A DNA stretch of 64,000 nt from Chlorokybus atmophyticus. Taxonomy: Eukaryota; Streptophyta; Chlorokybophyceae; Chlorokybales; Chlorokybaceae. The translations under genes and the position numbers were made by a program. Location of the stretch: contig RHPI01003169.1 of NCBI GenBank assembly GCA_009103225.1, positions 62,001 to 126,000 of the forward strand. Direction: 5' to 3'. Below, piece by piece: positions 47,121 to 57,721 of this stretch. Position 1 is the stretch's first letter, and each line of letters begins with the position of its first letter. The notes under the pieces are model-generated. The model was not told where the DNA came from and made no database searches. It saw nothing but the letters and a program-made list of their open reading frames with translations.

Positions 47121-47199
47121 TGTAACGTACCACTAGGCCACAAAAGCACGAAGTGTGTTTGTGGCCATTGTGGTGTTATTATCGGGTCATCCCGTGACA
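47121..47199 (-). repeat. 5' LTR of TRIM3
   Basis: 79 bp partner of 46591-46668 with several substitutions. The hairpin is kept: ggccacaaaagcac against tgtgtttgtggcc. Confidence 0.85.
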
Positions 47200-47552
47200 G
47201 CGTGGCCAACTCTGATCATGAGCACCTTGTGGATGACATCCTGGACCCTGCTCCTTGGTCATGTTTGTGCGCAACTGCTGCATATAGTATGCTTTGTAGA
47301 CAATTGACAAATTACCCACACACTTGTCCACTTGTGTTATTACCATTGTTGTTTGTAAATCCTTACAACGTTCACGGTCAATGTTGGTGGGGCATGACCA
47401 AGGGCAGGATATATATACCACGAAACACAGCATCAAACAAACAGGCTACGTACTGAGCGTCCATGCCTATCATACACACACAAGTTACACCCAGCCAAAC
47501 ATTGGCAAAGGCAAGGCCAAGTTAATCGAACCTTATAAGCCCCCGAAGTCAC

Positions 47553-48540
47553 TCACGGTGCCCGCCATGGCAATGTCCGCTTCGGAAGCTCTGGCGCCCA
47601 CCTGCAAAGGACTCCAATCCGGCATGGCTGCCACGGCGGCCGCCCCCGTTCCACTAGCGCCAGACCTTGCGCTCGCTGCAGCGCCACCGCCACACGCTGC
47701 CTGAACAGCGCCATGTAGCCGCTGAGGCGCTGTGCGGCAACCCACGCGTGTACAGCGCCTGCCTTGCATATGATTTCAACACATTGGCAAACACCACCCC
47801 CACCGTAGATGTCTACCGCCAGCGGAAAGAACTTGTCCGCCAGTGGGTGGTCGCTGTACTTGCGGCGTATGAAATTCTCTGCATCACGTGGCGCAGCGCC
47901 TTGCGTCACGCCACAAGCTGTGACCGTGACGTTGAGCAGCTACCATTGATCACGCACGGGCTTTGAGGCCACCAGATCCACCCGCCGTCCTTGAGTTTCA
48001 CCAGGGTGAATATGCATGAAGCCTGTGTGTTCACGTGACATTACACATACCCCACCTCACGCAGAATCACAAACATCTCATCACGCAAAGCGTCATGCGT
48101 CGCAGTGCGTCCTCGCCCAACCGGACAGCGCAGCAGATGCGACCCTTGCGGCGAGAGCGTGACGCCGCACACGCACTTCGTCACATACGCCAACATGGGA
48201 TGCGGCAGACTGAGTAGATTGTGTAGCGCCGTACAACAAATTTCCGGTGACATGCGGAGAGCCGGGCAGGTCGGTAAAGCTGTCAGCCACGCCCCCGCGC
48301 CCGTGGTCGCCGCCGACAATCGATGCGACAACTCCTCCGCCGTCGCTCCACTCTCATAAGCCTTCAGCATTTTAGCAACGACAGTGGCGCTCAGATCTTC
48401 CTACAGCTTGACCGCCGCCGTGCGCGCCAGAGCCGAGAACGGCGGTAAAAGTGGGCACCGCCGGTGGCAGCAGGTCACAGGCGGCCCTCAAAGCCGTCTG
48501 AAAAGGAAGACCCCCGGTCTCCACTCGTCAATTGCCGAGA
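47553..48540 (-). pseudogene. C-terminal fragment of an RT-bearing mobile element (possible non-LTR type)
   Basis: Minus-strand pieces read in order LLSLPHPMLAYVTKCVCGVT, GSHLLRCPVGRGRTATHDAL, then KFFPLAVDIYGGGG and an Arg/Gln-rich helix (MALFRQRVAVALQRAQG). A Cys-x-Cys-Gly ... Gly-x-His ... Cys ... His-Asp pattern followed by a region with F-x-PLAV-x-YG is common at the C-termini of mobile-element reverse transcriptases in algae. The catalytic RT core is not present. Stops interrupt it, so it is a remnant; the class assignment is tentative. Confidence 0.5.
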
Positions 48541-50577
48541 CAAACGCCGCGAGGTAGTGTGTCAGCGTGTTAGTGGTAAATAGCCGTAGCCTGGTGGTGG
48601 CGTTGTGATATGAGTGGCTGCAGGTGCTGTGTGCTTGACACCATGCATGTTGGCTGAATGCTGCACACCGTGCATGCTTGCATTACAGCATACCACTTGT
48701 ACACTAGCGTAGTGGGCCTACAGATGTCATGGTTGTGATGCAGGTATGACTGTTGTATTCAGCGCTTGTCCTACTGCACCACGTTGTGCATTTGTGCATG
48801 CACGTGGGTGTTCCATTGCCCTACCCACCAGCACTCGCATGGTGGACAGCCGAATATTGTCTGCAGTTATGTTGCATGCTTTCCGTCTGCACACGCTGCC
48901 AATCATCTGACATTGCTTGCATGTCATACAATTGTGAGCTATATCAACAAAATAGCTGATGGCGTTTACACAACTGACGCTCAACCAGGGTGGTGTCTGC
49001 GCTGCATGTGATGCCTGCAGCAGCAACTGGAACGTGTGTGAGGCATCCTGCTGCATTGGTACCCTGAATTTCTGTACACACATGAGAGATCACACTGTGT
49101 CCCAAGAGTACGGATGCTCTTACAGGTACACGGTTTGTCAAAACTACTGCAATGCCAGCACACCACATGACGGTTTGTGGGTGACCTAGAGATAATGTAC
49201 TATAGATTGACGGGTGCAGCTGCAACAGTGCTGCGCGAGTTTGCGGCTAGCGAGATGAGGCTATGCGAGGCCTGCCACAACAGTTGTGAGAGATGAGGTT
49301 AACAAAACACTGGCCAAGAGGCACCCTGTTGTAAAAATGCGCGAGCATGCAATGTGCAAGCATGACGCAATCACGAAAGCATGAAAGGAATGCAAGAACT
49401 GCATGCAGTGCGCCATTATTGCGCAGCCTCATCACGCAGGGCGAAAAGGCAAGAAGGCTACTTCAGTGTCAATTAAGCACTGACACACTCTATGTGCATA
49501 AGTACCACCATGCATGCGACTGCTGCACGCAGTCCACCTTGACAAGTTGGAGCAGATGGAGTTCACAGGCATGCAGAGTGTTTGCATATATGCACATGCA
49601 CAATACAATGGAGACGATGATGCCTTCTTGCCAATGACATGCAGACTAAGCACAATGCATGCATATGCAAAACTGCATGCTAAACGAACAAAGATGCACA
49701 CATAATGATTGGTCCATCCAACCCACAGTCCAACCTGCAGGATGTCCAGACGGCAGGCTCGACCGTGCCACGAGGTGCAGACCGCAGCGGCGGCCCAAAC
49801 ATGGGAGACGCGAGCGCGAGAGGCGCGCACGAGGGCCACACGTGCGCGCGGTCGTACCGCCAGCACCTCTGCGTCCCCTGGGCCCGCACCTGAATGTGTT
49901 GTATACAGCTTGGCATGTGCCATGGCACCAAACCCACGAACCAATTTCTCAGCCTTCGTGCATGGCATGCACCAAGAACAGTAGAGCACTCGATTGTGTG
50001 CTTCATGTTCATGAAGCGACCAACTCATAGCAGCCCTTTGTGTGTAACCCTGTGTTGCTACATTTGAAAGAGCTAGTCGCTTCTGGCAGGTTCACTCTCC
50101 TGCACTGTCCCAGTGAAGGCTTGCAAGCTTGCACAACCGACAGCTGATTACATCTTGCACAGCAACGCGAGAAGCCATTAAGCTGCGAGCTATTGCAAGG
50201 AGCTGCAAGCTTACAACAGCCGGTTGCACGAGCTTTTAACGCCTTGCCGATGAAGGCCAGGAGCTATAAGCTTGTACAAGCTCCAAGAAACCAACGAGCT
50301 GCTGCTTGTCGATGCAAGTGATTCCTGTCTTACACCCAGAAGGGGTTGCTAGCTCGCACGAGAGAAGCGCTGTATGCGGGTTGCAGGCACACCAAGAAAG
50401 CAGCAGGGAGCAGCTATGAAGCTACAAGATACTGCGATGAGGTGCAAGTATGTACACGGCTTAGACAACTTGCAAGCTTACAAGAGCTGCAAGAAAGCAT
50501 GCACACAAGCAGCAACGAGTTGCTGCTTGTGTGCATGCTTTCAGCTACTTACAGTTGAGACCTGAAAGCTTTACAAG
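48541..50577. other. Intergenic, no gene recognised
   Basis: Only compositionally open short frames. From about 50090 to 50575 the strings gcaagctt and tacaagct recur irregularly, giving low-complexity sequence without a clear unit. Confidence 0.45.
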
Positions 50578-50916
50578 CTAGATCTGGCTGGTCACGCAGT
50601 TGCTTCCGTGGCCGCGCAATGCACAGTGAAGCGAGGCTGGGCATGGAGGTCTACGGAGGAAGGAAACATTACCTGCGAGGCCGAGCTGGCGAAGGGCGTA
50701 GTCAAGGACAAGGGCGGCAGTGTCCTGGCTGAAGGGCTCCACACCCGGCCCGGAGTACTTCACCAGCAGATAGCAGTGCGGGCTTCGCAGCGTCACCGTC
50801 CTCTGCGGCGGACCTTGCCACTGCTTCCCCTCCTGCTCCCCCTCTTCCTCCTGCTTGGTGTCCTGTTCTTCCTGCCTGTTGTCGTCCTCGTCCGCCGCCT
50901 CTGCTGCGCTGTCCAT
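50578..50916 (-). CDS. Possible small protein divergent from the NEMP gene, unrecognised
   Basis: 112 codons from MDSAAEAADEDDNRQ: an acidic Glu/Gln-rich leader, then a more ordered stretch, SPHCYLLVKYSGPGVEPF and ALVLDYALRQLGLAG. A donor-like GTAATG after CTCGCAG (50673) suggests the last ~30 codons may be intron and that further exons lie to the left. No family recognised. The start is 245 bp from the NEMP start, so a shared promoter is plausible. Confidence 0.35.
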   Translation of the reverse strand: MDSAAEAADEDDNRQEEQDTKQEEEGEQEGKQWQGPPQRTVTLRSPHCYLLVKYSGPGVEPFSQDTAALVLDYALRQLGLAGNVSFLRRPPCPASLHCALRGHGSNCVTSQI

Positions 50917-51160
50917 CAGCTTGATCTCCCGCTGGACCTCTACTTAGGACAAATTAGCAGCGACACTTTTCTGTCCGTTAGGGTTTTGGCGCCAAAGGCG
51001 CCGGCGGCGGCGGCGGCGGCGACGACGCTGGCGTGGGTGTCGTAGTTGTCAGGGCCGTGAATCTGGGTGTCGGTAGTGAGGTTGTCGGCGTGGGTGTTGC
51101 GTGAGAGTTTTGGGCATGTAGGTAGGTTGGGCCTTGGGTTGGAGGTTAGTGGAGGCTAGC

Positions 51161-53775
51161 ATGGTGCGCAGCTGCAGACGAGGAGCGGGTGTTGCAGGGT
51201 TGCTGCTGCTGCTGGTGCTGCTGGTAGTGCAGCTGTCTTTGCCGTCGCATGGAGCTCCGGTGCGGCTTTCACCACCGAAAGGCATGTCGTCAGCGTCTTA
51301 ATCAGTGCTAACGGCGTCGTTCGCTTTGGCACGATATTAAAGACGGCTTGCATGTTGCAGAGGAAGAGTTTAGTGGTTACTTATGGTCGCTTCGGGTTGC
51401 ATGTGTAGAGCGCACGTAAAGTTTTGGCAAAGAGTTTCCGAGTGTGCGAACTACCACGCACGCACAATCTCACCTCGCACAACGGTCATCTGGCGCAGGC
51501 TTGGTCACCTTTGGTTTTCATAGTATCTTTCAGGAGTGTCCATCGTATATTGGTCTGTGCGGTATTTCTTGGATGCAGTCCCGTGGCAGGCTGCAGTATT
51601 TCTTGCACGCAGACCATAATTGCTGATATCAAGCACCATCAGCACTAGGTGCATGCAAGCTTGTGTCTCGAGCGTCAGTATCGTGCATATCATGGCGTAA
51701 TTGTTCGGGTGGCACTTGCACCAGGCTGATGTGATATGCTATTGTTGAACTGCCACATTTACTGTGCACGTCTTACATGCGCACACCTTTCTTGCACAAG
51801 CAATGCACAAGCTCACTGGTGAGGTGGGTGCTTGCAGAGGTTCACATAAGGGGTCAACTTCAGCCATTGGTGCGTTCGGATGAAATTGCAACCGCGAAGG
51901 GGAATCTCTTGCACAGCTATGTCATTCCTCGAAAATATCGTCTGAGGCAGCCCTGGCGTCTGTTTCATGAGGTACACGTGCGCGTGCACGTTTCCATATT
52001 ACACAACATATCCAGGACAAGACAACACGTTCACCTGCGGCTGTTGCTGCTGCTGACTTGCCGTTGTGCATAGTTACGAATAAGTACGTCAGAAGTGGCG
52101 GAAACCCTACGACCTAAGATTGAAGGAGTAAGCATTACGTGGCTTGGTTGAGCTCGACTGCATTGCCTTGCTGGCTATGAGGTGCTGATCCTGCAGCCCC
52201 TTTGTTGCACCAGATTTGCGTAAGCACAAATGCCAGTGCAGCAGAGGGCGGGTGCGTCCGGTTGTCAGCACGCCGTGATGTATATCATGGCAAAGCGGCA
52301 TTCAGCGAGTCGCCATACGGAGATCCTCTGTACTTGGACATCACCTTGAACGGTGCTTCGGGTTACTACCACCTCGGAGTTGTGGAGGGTACGCATGCTG
52401 CTAGTGTTGAGTATACGCGGTGGGGGACAGGATGCCAAACCATCACCTTGCTGCTTTGCAGAGTTCGCTAGATGGCGGTTGCTAAGTCTTGTTGGAGGGA
52501 TGGCGCTTCTTGCGTTGGCTCCTGTCCTGTCGGCTTCCACGCCATTTTATTACACGTCCGGCATGACGTTCACAATTGTTGCTTTGGGCCTCATCATCCT
52601 GTATCAGGTGCGTGCAGCCTCCTCCAAACCTCAAGCAACCTACCTGCATTGCGCCAAGCCACTATGCTCATACACGCATCTGTTGTTCGTATACAGGTTC
52701 TTAGGTCCATACCCGGTGTTGGTAAGCGGCCAGCCTTTGTTATCACCAGCGGCGCCATGGTAAGAGTCTTAGTTGTTGCCAGGGTGTGAAGCCCTTGCAG
52801 CAAGCCGTCGCTTTTCATTGGTTCAGGTGTCCATGGCAGCCATGTGACTGGTGTGCATTGGGTCAGGTCACAATTTGTAGCTAATCATTGTTTTCACTGT
52901 TTAGACAGCAGGTGTGGCGTGGCTTAAACGCAACTACCTTTGGGTACTGCACCAATTGGGTTGGGAGGACTTGCCAAGCTACGCTATCTATGTCATCTTT
53001 GCGTTTCTGTTCATTGGGGCAGCGATCGGCTTCTGGCTGGTCAACAAGTACGTAGCTGCCTGGTGCTTTAGAACATTCACTCAAGCCACAGGAACAGACT
53101 CATCTGCTCTGGAGTGTGACTGTTGGGGCATGCTTGGTAGGTTTCTGATGGATAAGGACGGTCCCAAGCGGGAAGTGCAGGACTTTGTCAAGTGGGGAAT
53201 GCGATCGCTCGCGCTCTTGTTCATGTTCCAGTCGACTGCGGACACACCTGCAGCTGTGGCGATTGTTACAATAGCGCTTACTAGTATGATTCCATACGCG
53301 AACTCGATCTACGGCCTCATGTTTGGCGCTGGGTCGAGGATTATGGCAACACTGGAAAGGCCTAAGGCGAAAGAGCATTACCCGCCCCCAGAAGCAGCTG
53401 CTGCGGCCAATGGACATTGGCTTTCAGAAGAGGAGTGGCGAGAGCAGGGCGAGGTAACGCAAGTGATACTTGTGTTGCTTACCATTCAGCCTATCAAGGA
53501 GTGCTGAGTAGTTAGCTGAGTATGTGGCAAAAGCATTGCTGCCGACCGACACAATGCAATGCATGTGCGGCTGGCCAAGCTGGTTTCATGACAATAGAGA
53601 TGAAGTATGGCTGATGCGTGGGTTGGTGCTGCAGATATGCACCGCTGCGCAGGTGGAGAAGCTGATTGCATCCCCAGAGTTTGTCAGATGGGCCAAGAAA
53701 CACCATCGTCGCATAAGTACCACACGCGATTCATTAAACGATGACTCCAGAGCACTGTTCAAAGAGGACTCGTGA
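51161..53775 (+). CDS. NEMP/PNET2-type nuclear envelope membrane protein (DUF2215 family)
   Basis: Supported exons: about 52197-52388, 52462-52607, 52697-52759, 52905-53047, 53141-53453 and 53635-53775; 51838-51971 is probable. The first exon is tentatively ATG at 51161, encoding a signal peptide (GVAGLLLLLVLLVVQLSLP); its junctions are unresolved. The lumenal part has ICVSTNASAAEGGCVRL and ESPYGDPLYLDITL. Four membrane segments follow (e.g. LSLVGGMALLALAPVL, GLIILYQ, YAIYVIFAFLFIGAAIGFWL, AVAIVTIALTSMIP). The conserved VQDFVKWGMRSLALLFMFQS and the tail motif LIASPEFVRWAKKHHRRI match plant PNET2 proteins, inner nuclear membrane proteins affecting chromatin organisation. Intron 53048-53140 is 93 nt without stop. 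Confidence 0.78.
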
Positions 53776-54825
53776 CAGTGTGTAAGGTTGTCCTGTGGCC
53801 ATGCAGACCTTGTATAGGTGAATATTCAAGCATACGCCTATTTGCCTCCGGTGGCATGGGTGAGCATATTTGCCAGCAGTGCTTGCAGTGGCCACTCATG
53901 CATGCAGTGTTATTGCATATGCATGCGCATGGCCGTTTTTAGCGTTAACAGGACCGCGGCGTGTGGTTCAAAGGCGGCTTTGCAACTCCTGGTTTACCTC
54001 CTGCTTATAATTCTCATCAGTTGATTATCATTCCAAAATCCGTGTGGAATCGAGTTGTGAAGGCATGCATGTCCATTGCATGCGTCTGTACTAGCAGTGC
54101 AGGACTTGTAGATGTTGGCAATTACCTTGCCATGTTACAATGCTTAGAACTTGTTACAATTAGTACGCTGTAGGGTATAACAGAGGGGCCACAAGCAAAC
54201 AAGCAGACACGCAACAACCAAAGCAGTATAGACCACCACAAGGCACATACAACTAGCTAGCTATGGGGCTGGACCTATGTGCATGCAAGGCAGGCAGTGA
54301 GGCAGGCAGTAGGCAGGCAGTAGCAGCTATGATCGCCCTGCCAAACTACCTGCACAAGGTAGGAGGCAGGCAAAGGCTTGGGTGAGGCAGTGTGACACCG
54401 GACGGCAAGGATGGCAAGGATGACAAGGACGACGACGATAGTGCTGATGCATTTGGGGTGTCGAGTCAAGTGCATTGCACCTGAAAATCACATCACTGTG
54501 GCGACCAGCTTCACGTATGCAGTACGTGTGAACGAGAGGAAAGGTGAAATGAATAAAAACAGATTTTCTATATGTTGGTGATACTCACAGTGACAGTAAG
54601 TGATGATGACTGCAAGAGACCGAGCTACGTACGGCAGGATGCAACAACGTTGAGCGTGCGTCACATCGCTGTACGAAATGCGGGTGATAAGGCTCGGATT
54701 AGGTCAGAGGTGAGGTGATCGGGTGATCGCGCGACACGGATAGGGCAGGCCGCTTGGGACCTCTGTACAGACGGTACCTACAAATGCTTCAACGTACATG
54801 CATTCACACTCCAACCCTGTAATTA
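53776..54825. other. Intergenic, no gene recognised
   Basis: Contains a short ggcaggcagta minisatellite at 54285-54330 and otherwise unremarkable sequence. Confidence 0.5.
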
Positions 54826-55708
54826 CAGTCTAACCTTATAGATAGATGTATATTCGAGAAGTGCATATCCACGATAAGTGCATGGTTTTGCCAAACACCA
54901 ATGCACTCTATTGTTGGTACAAGGCAATGTAAGTGCATATCCCAGATAAGTGCATAGAAAGCGGTCGTCTCGATGGTATGCACTTATCGGAAATACATTG
55001 TACACTCGTTTCAAGCACAACCTCGATCCAAGCACATGCTTTGCGGGAACCAACGTGCACAAGGCAAATCACTCCCCTATCTTAGCACTATCACACTCGA
55101 TGTAAGCACCCTCGATCACTGCCTTTTGTGACTTCAATGAGAGTAACAAAGTTATAATGCATTGTTTATAGATGAATTGTTGTTTACGCGCAGTTGTGTG
55201 TACACAGATGCACAACATATAGGCTATGTGCACGAACATGCATGTGCATACACATACATACTCACGTGTGTGTATGTGTGCGTGCGTGCGTGCGTGCGTG
55301 TGTGTGTGTAGGTTTTATGAGTGTAGCAAACATTTGAGTTACACCCTATCTAAGTATGACATATATACAAATTCAAAAAAATGTGCATTATACAGATTGA
55401 TATGTATACATGTATTTCGCATACTATTACATATACATATACCACGATTTATATAGCTTTGTATACATATGTGAATACATATATACATATATGTGTACAT
55501 AAACAGATATATACGTGTGTGCACACATATGTGCACATATATACATATATGTGCATAGGCATGTAATGGATTCCCTCGATCTGGGCACACAATGTGCTTA
55601 ACAAGGTTCTTGCAGTAGTCACAATGTGCTGAGTTTGAAGGTGTCAAACCTCGCTGTAAGCACAAAGTGGTTGATTACCAACGATGTGCTTTAATCGAGA
55701 GCAGACTG
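54826..55708. mobile_element. Non-autonomous Tc1/mariner- or pogo-like element (MITE)
   Basis: The ends are CAGTCT (54826) and AGACTG (to 55708), each bordered by TA, the target of this superfamily. Inside both ends the motif CTCGAT-x-TAAGCAC and its variants recur (e.g. cctcgatccaagcac at 55021, ctcgatgtaagcac at 55096, inverted at about 55690, 55650 and 55600), resembling transposase-binding arrays. A (TGCG/TG)n run lies at about 55280-55310. No transposase gene. The perfect inverted repeat is only 6 bp, which limits confidence. Confidence 0.5.
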
Positions 55709-55748
55709 TATGTGAAAGCCTCTACAATACAATACCTGTGTAATATGG

Positions 55749-55900
55749 TAGGTGTGTATGAGCTCTCACGCGATGCAAGATGTATATAAAAAAGGTTGCT
55801 AACTTTAATCTTACATTAGTGTGCAAAGTTGGGCATGTATTGTAACACTACGCTATGTCCTCTTTAGTGGTAGAAGTTGTAACAGGTTCAGCATTTGTCT
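55749..55900 (+). repeat. Direct repeat unit R1 (first copy)
   Basis: Begins tgtatgagctctcacgcgat and runs through cttacattagtgtgcaaagt to gtaacaggtt. Related copies start at 57003 and 57278. Confidence 0.85.
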
Positions 55901-56187
55901 GTACTTGTGTTGGCTGCGAAGGGCGTACCGATGGCAAGAAAACGATATTCCGAAAAGCAGACCAGGGTGTTTCGCGTAACCTTACAATCAGATGCATAGT
56001 ACGGTCAAGACAATGTTAGAACACAGGTGCCATGTAACCGTGTGATTGCTACATGAATGCAATTGGACGGTAATGATCAACTAAAGTTGCGCAATCGAGA
56101 CAACACAACGCTTACGCGCGACGGCGTGATTGATGTATTATACACATTGTAAGTTAGGGTATGGTGGGAGGGTCAACAACAAGCTCA

Positions 56188-56217
56188 GCGCCGCCGCCGC
56201 CGCCGCCGCCGCCGCCG
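56188..56217. repeat. (GCC)n microsatellite
   Basis: About ten gcc units, producing an Ala run in one frame. No gene evidence around it. Confidence 0.9.
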
Positions 56218-56381
56218 TCGATGTTGCTCTGCTCAAACACAACAACTACTACTACTACGACGACGGCGTGCAAGCTTGCAGCTCCGGCGCTCTGCAAGGT
56301 ACGTTGCGTCAGCTACCGAGTGCGCGGCTCGGGGCTGTGACATTGACAGAGGGTGCAGGCTTAGGGCGCGTTCAACGCCAA

Positions 56382-56460
56382 TGTAACGAGAAGGTACACT
56401 AGATTACCACAAATCGACCATAAAAGCACCAAGTCTTTTGTGGTCGAGTGGGCTGTGACA
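56382..56460 (+). repeat. Left LTR of TRIM2
   Basis: 79 bp, TGTAACG ... CTGTGACA, with a stem-loop cgaccataaaag / cttttgtggtcg. Partner at 56837-56915. Confidence 0.9.
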
Positions 56461-56836
56461 TTGGTCATCGGAGCTTGAGACCCGGGTTCGATTCCTGCCT
56501 TGCACACGAATTCCGCGGTCGTTGTTTCTCGATCCAATAACATCGTGAATGGTCACTTTATAAGTGCCATCATCGATGGGTCGCAACTTGCATAATGGCA
56601 GTCGCACCGAACTGACCAGTTCAGTCGGCGCGGCAGGGCACGACCTGCCTATCGCGGCGACGCGACCTGTTGGGCCGGCAGCGGCGCGCTATGCGCGCGT
56701 TGACCGGTATGGGCCTAAATTGGCCGGTCCTTGGGTGGTGGGGCCGGTAACCGACCCTGAATCAGACCCCTGGGAACATTCCCCAGCTGATGAGCGCCAG
56801 CTGCCGAGGACGTCAGCGTTCTTGAATGGGGGGGAA

Positions 56837-56915
56837 TGTAACGGGAAGGTACATTAAATTACCACAAATCGACCATAAAAGCACCAAGTCTTTTGTGGTC
56901 GAGTGGGCTGTGACA
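56837..56915 (+). repeat. Right LTR of TRIM2
   Basis: Partner of 56382-56460 with about three substitutions (acgggaa, acattaaatt). Confidence 0.9.
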
Positions 56916-57002
56916 GCCCGCCTACATCCTCTGCGGTGGCAAATTCACTGACTGCCAATGTCACGCGCTGTCAGCCAGTGACGTCGGCAGGAGTATTGGC
57001 CA

Positions 57003-57721
57003 GTGTATGAGCTCTCACGCGATGCAAGATGTAAATCATAATGGTTGCTAATTATAACCTTACACTAGTGTGCAAAGTCGGGCATGTACCATGACACTAC
57101 CGTCTGTCCTCTTCAGTGGTAGGAGTTGTAACAGGTTTGGCAATCGTCTGCACTTGTATTGACTGCTACCCTCCCTCTCAATGTAAATTAGTAGACAACA
57201 CTACTTGGAGGGAACAAACGCGTTCTAACCAATACTCGATTGCCCACATCACTGGCTGACAGCGCGTGACATGTACGTGTATGAGCTCTCACGCGATGCA
57301 AGATGTAAATAACAATAGTTGCCAGCTGAAATCTTACACTAGTGTGCAAAGTCGGGCATGTCCTATGACACTACGATTTGTCCTCTTTAGTGGTAGAAGT
57401 TGTAACAGGTTTAGCAATCGTCTGTATTTGTGTTTACTGCTACCCTCCCTCCCCCAATATAAGTTAGTAAACAACACTGCTAAAAGAGAACAATTGCGTC
57501 GGTACATGCCCCAAAGCTATCTGTCGAGACATTGCATCAAAGTTCACATGAGCGGTTGCGTCCACCAGCAATCGTTTTTATTTGTATTGACTGCTACCCT
57601 CCCACGCAATACAAATTAGTAGACAACACTGCTAGAAGAGAACAATTGCGTCTGCACATGCCCAAAAGTTATCTGTCGAGACATTGCATCAAAGTTCACA
57701 TGAGCAGTTGCGTCCACCATC
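57003..57721 (+). repeat. Direct repeats R1 and R2 upstream of the recombinase
   Basis: R1 copies start at 57003 and 57278 (275 bp apart). They are followed by R2 (tatctgtcgagacattgcat, agttcacatgagc), present at 57518-57571 and 57669-57721, about 151 bp apart. The nested direct repeats adjoin the DIRS-like recombinase, and may be its complex terminal repeats. Confidence 0.75.

Larger units (their letters stand above)
46591..47199 (-). mobile_element. TRIM3: short LTR element inserted in Penelope-like remnant 2
   Basis: LTRs at 46591-46668 and 47121-47199 start TGTAA and end GTGACA. An exact 5-bp duplication GCGTG flanks them (46586-46590 and 47200-47204). On the minus strand the right LTR is followed by TTGGTCATCGGAGCTTGAG, the same primer-site region as TRIM2. 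The polypurine tract before the other LTR is a G-run that contains the assembly gap 46675-46753. No coding sequence is seen. It belongs to the TRIM2 family. Confidence 0.85.
45119..47436 (-). mobile_element. Penelope-like element RT remnant 2, split by TRIM3
   Basis: On the minus strand, from right to left: VITQVDKCVGNLSIVYKAYY (N-terminal RT block, about 47340), TRIM3, then TYHLVPHMVEAGMIA, LPHLYMSVKLHKDPPKL (about 46440), and after decayed sequence MDDLLVVDLSELAA (degenerate YMDDL catalytic box, about 45770), IPFLDLMILQ, RYLPRHRAPHPE and the tail. The same blocks occur in remnant 1, e.g. GGGLYPxH and RHRAP. Frames are broken at several places, so it is a pseudogene. Confidence 0.7.
56382..56915 (+). 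mobile_element. TRIM2: short LTR element
   Basis: Two 79-bp LTRs surround about 376 bp. Immediately after the left LTR comes TTGGTCATCGGAGCTTG, a primer-site region shared with TRIM3. A purine tract gaatgggggggaa precedes the right LTR. A perfect Pol III B-box match, GGTTCGATTCC, lies at 56485-56495. A frame of 97 codons in the interior has no family features. Flanking bases gccaa and gcccg agree at three of five positions, so the target duplication has decayed or the site differs. Confidence 0.85.

Noticed and set aside
47467-47704. Plus-strand frame starting at 47467
   Set aside because: Antisense to the RT C-terminal fragment on the minus strand, which has the recognisable motifs.
49432-50028. 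198-codon minus-strand frame
   Set aside because: Overlapping frames on both strands, no recognisable domain, and Cys/His content follows the tgca-rich composition.
56461-56500. Possible tRNA gene after the TRIM2 LTR
   Set aside because: The motif GGTTCGATTCC is not accompanied by a cloverleaf; the position fits an LTR-element leader.
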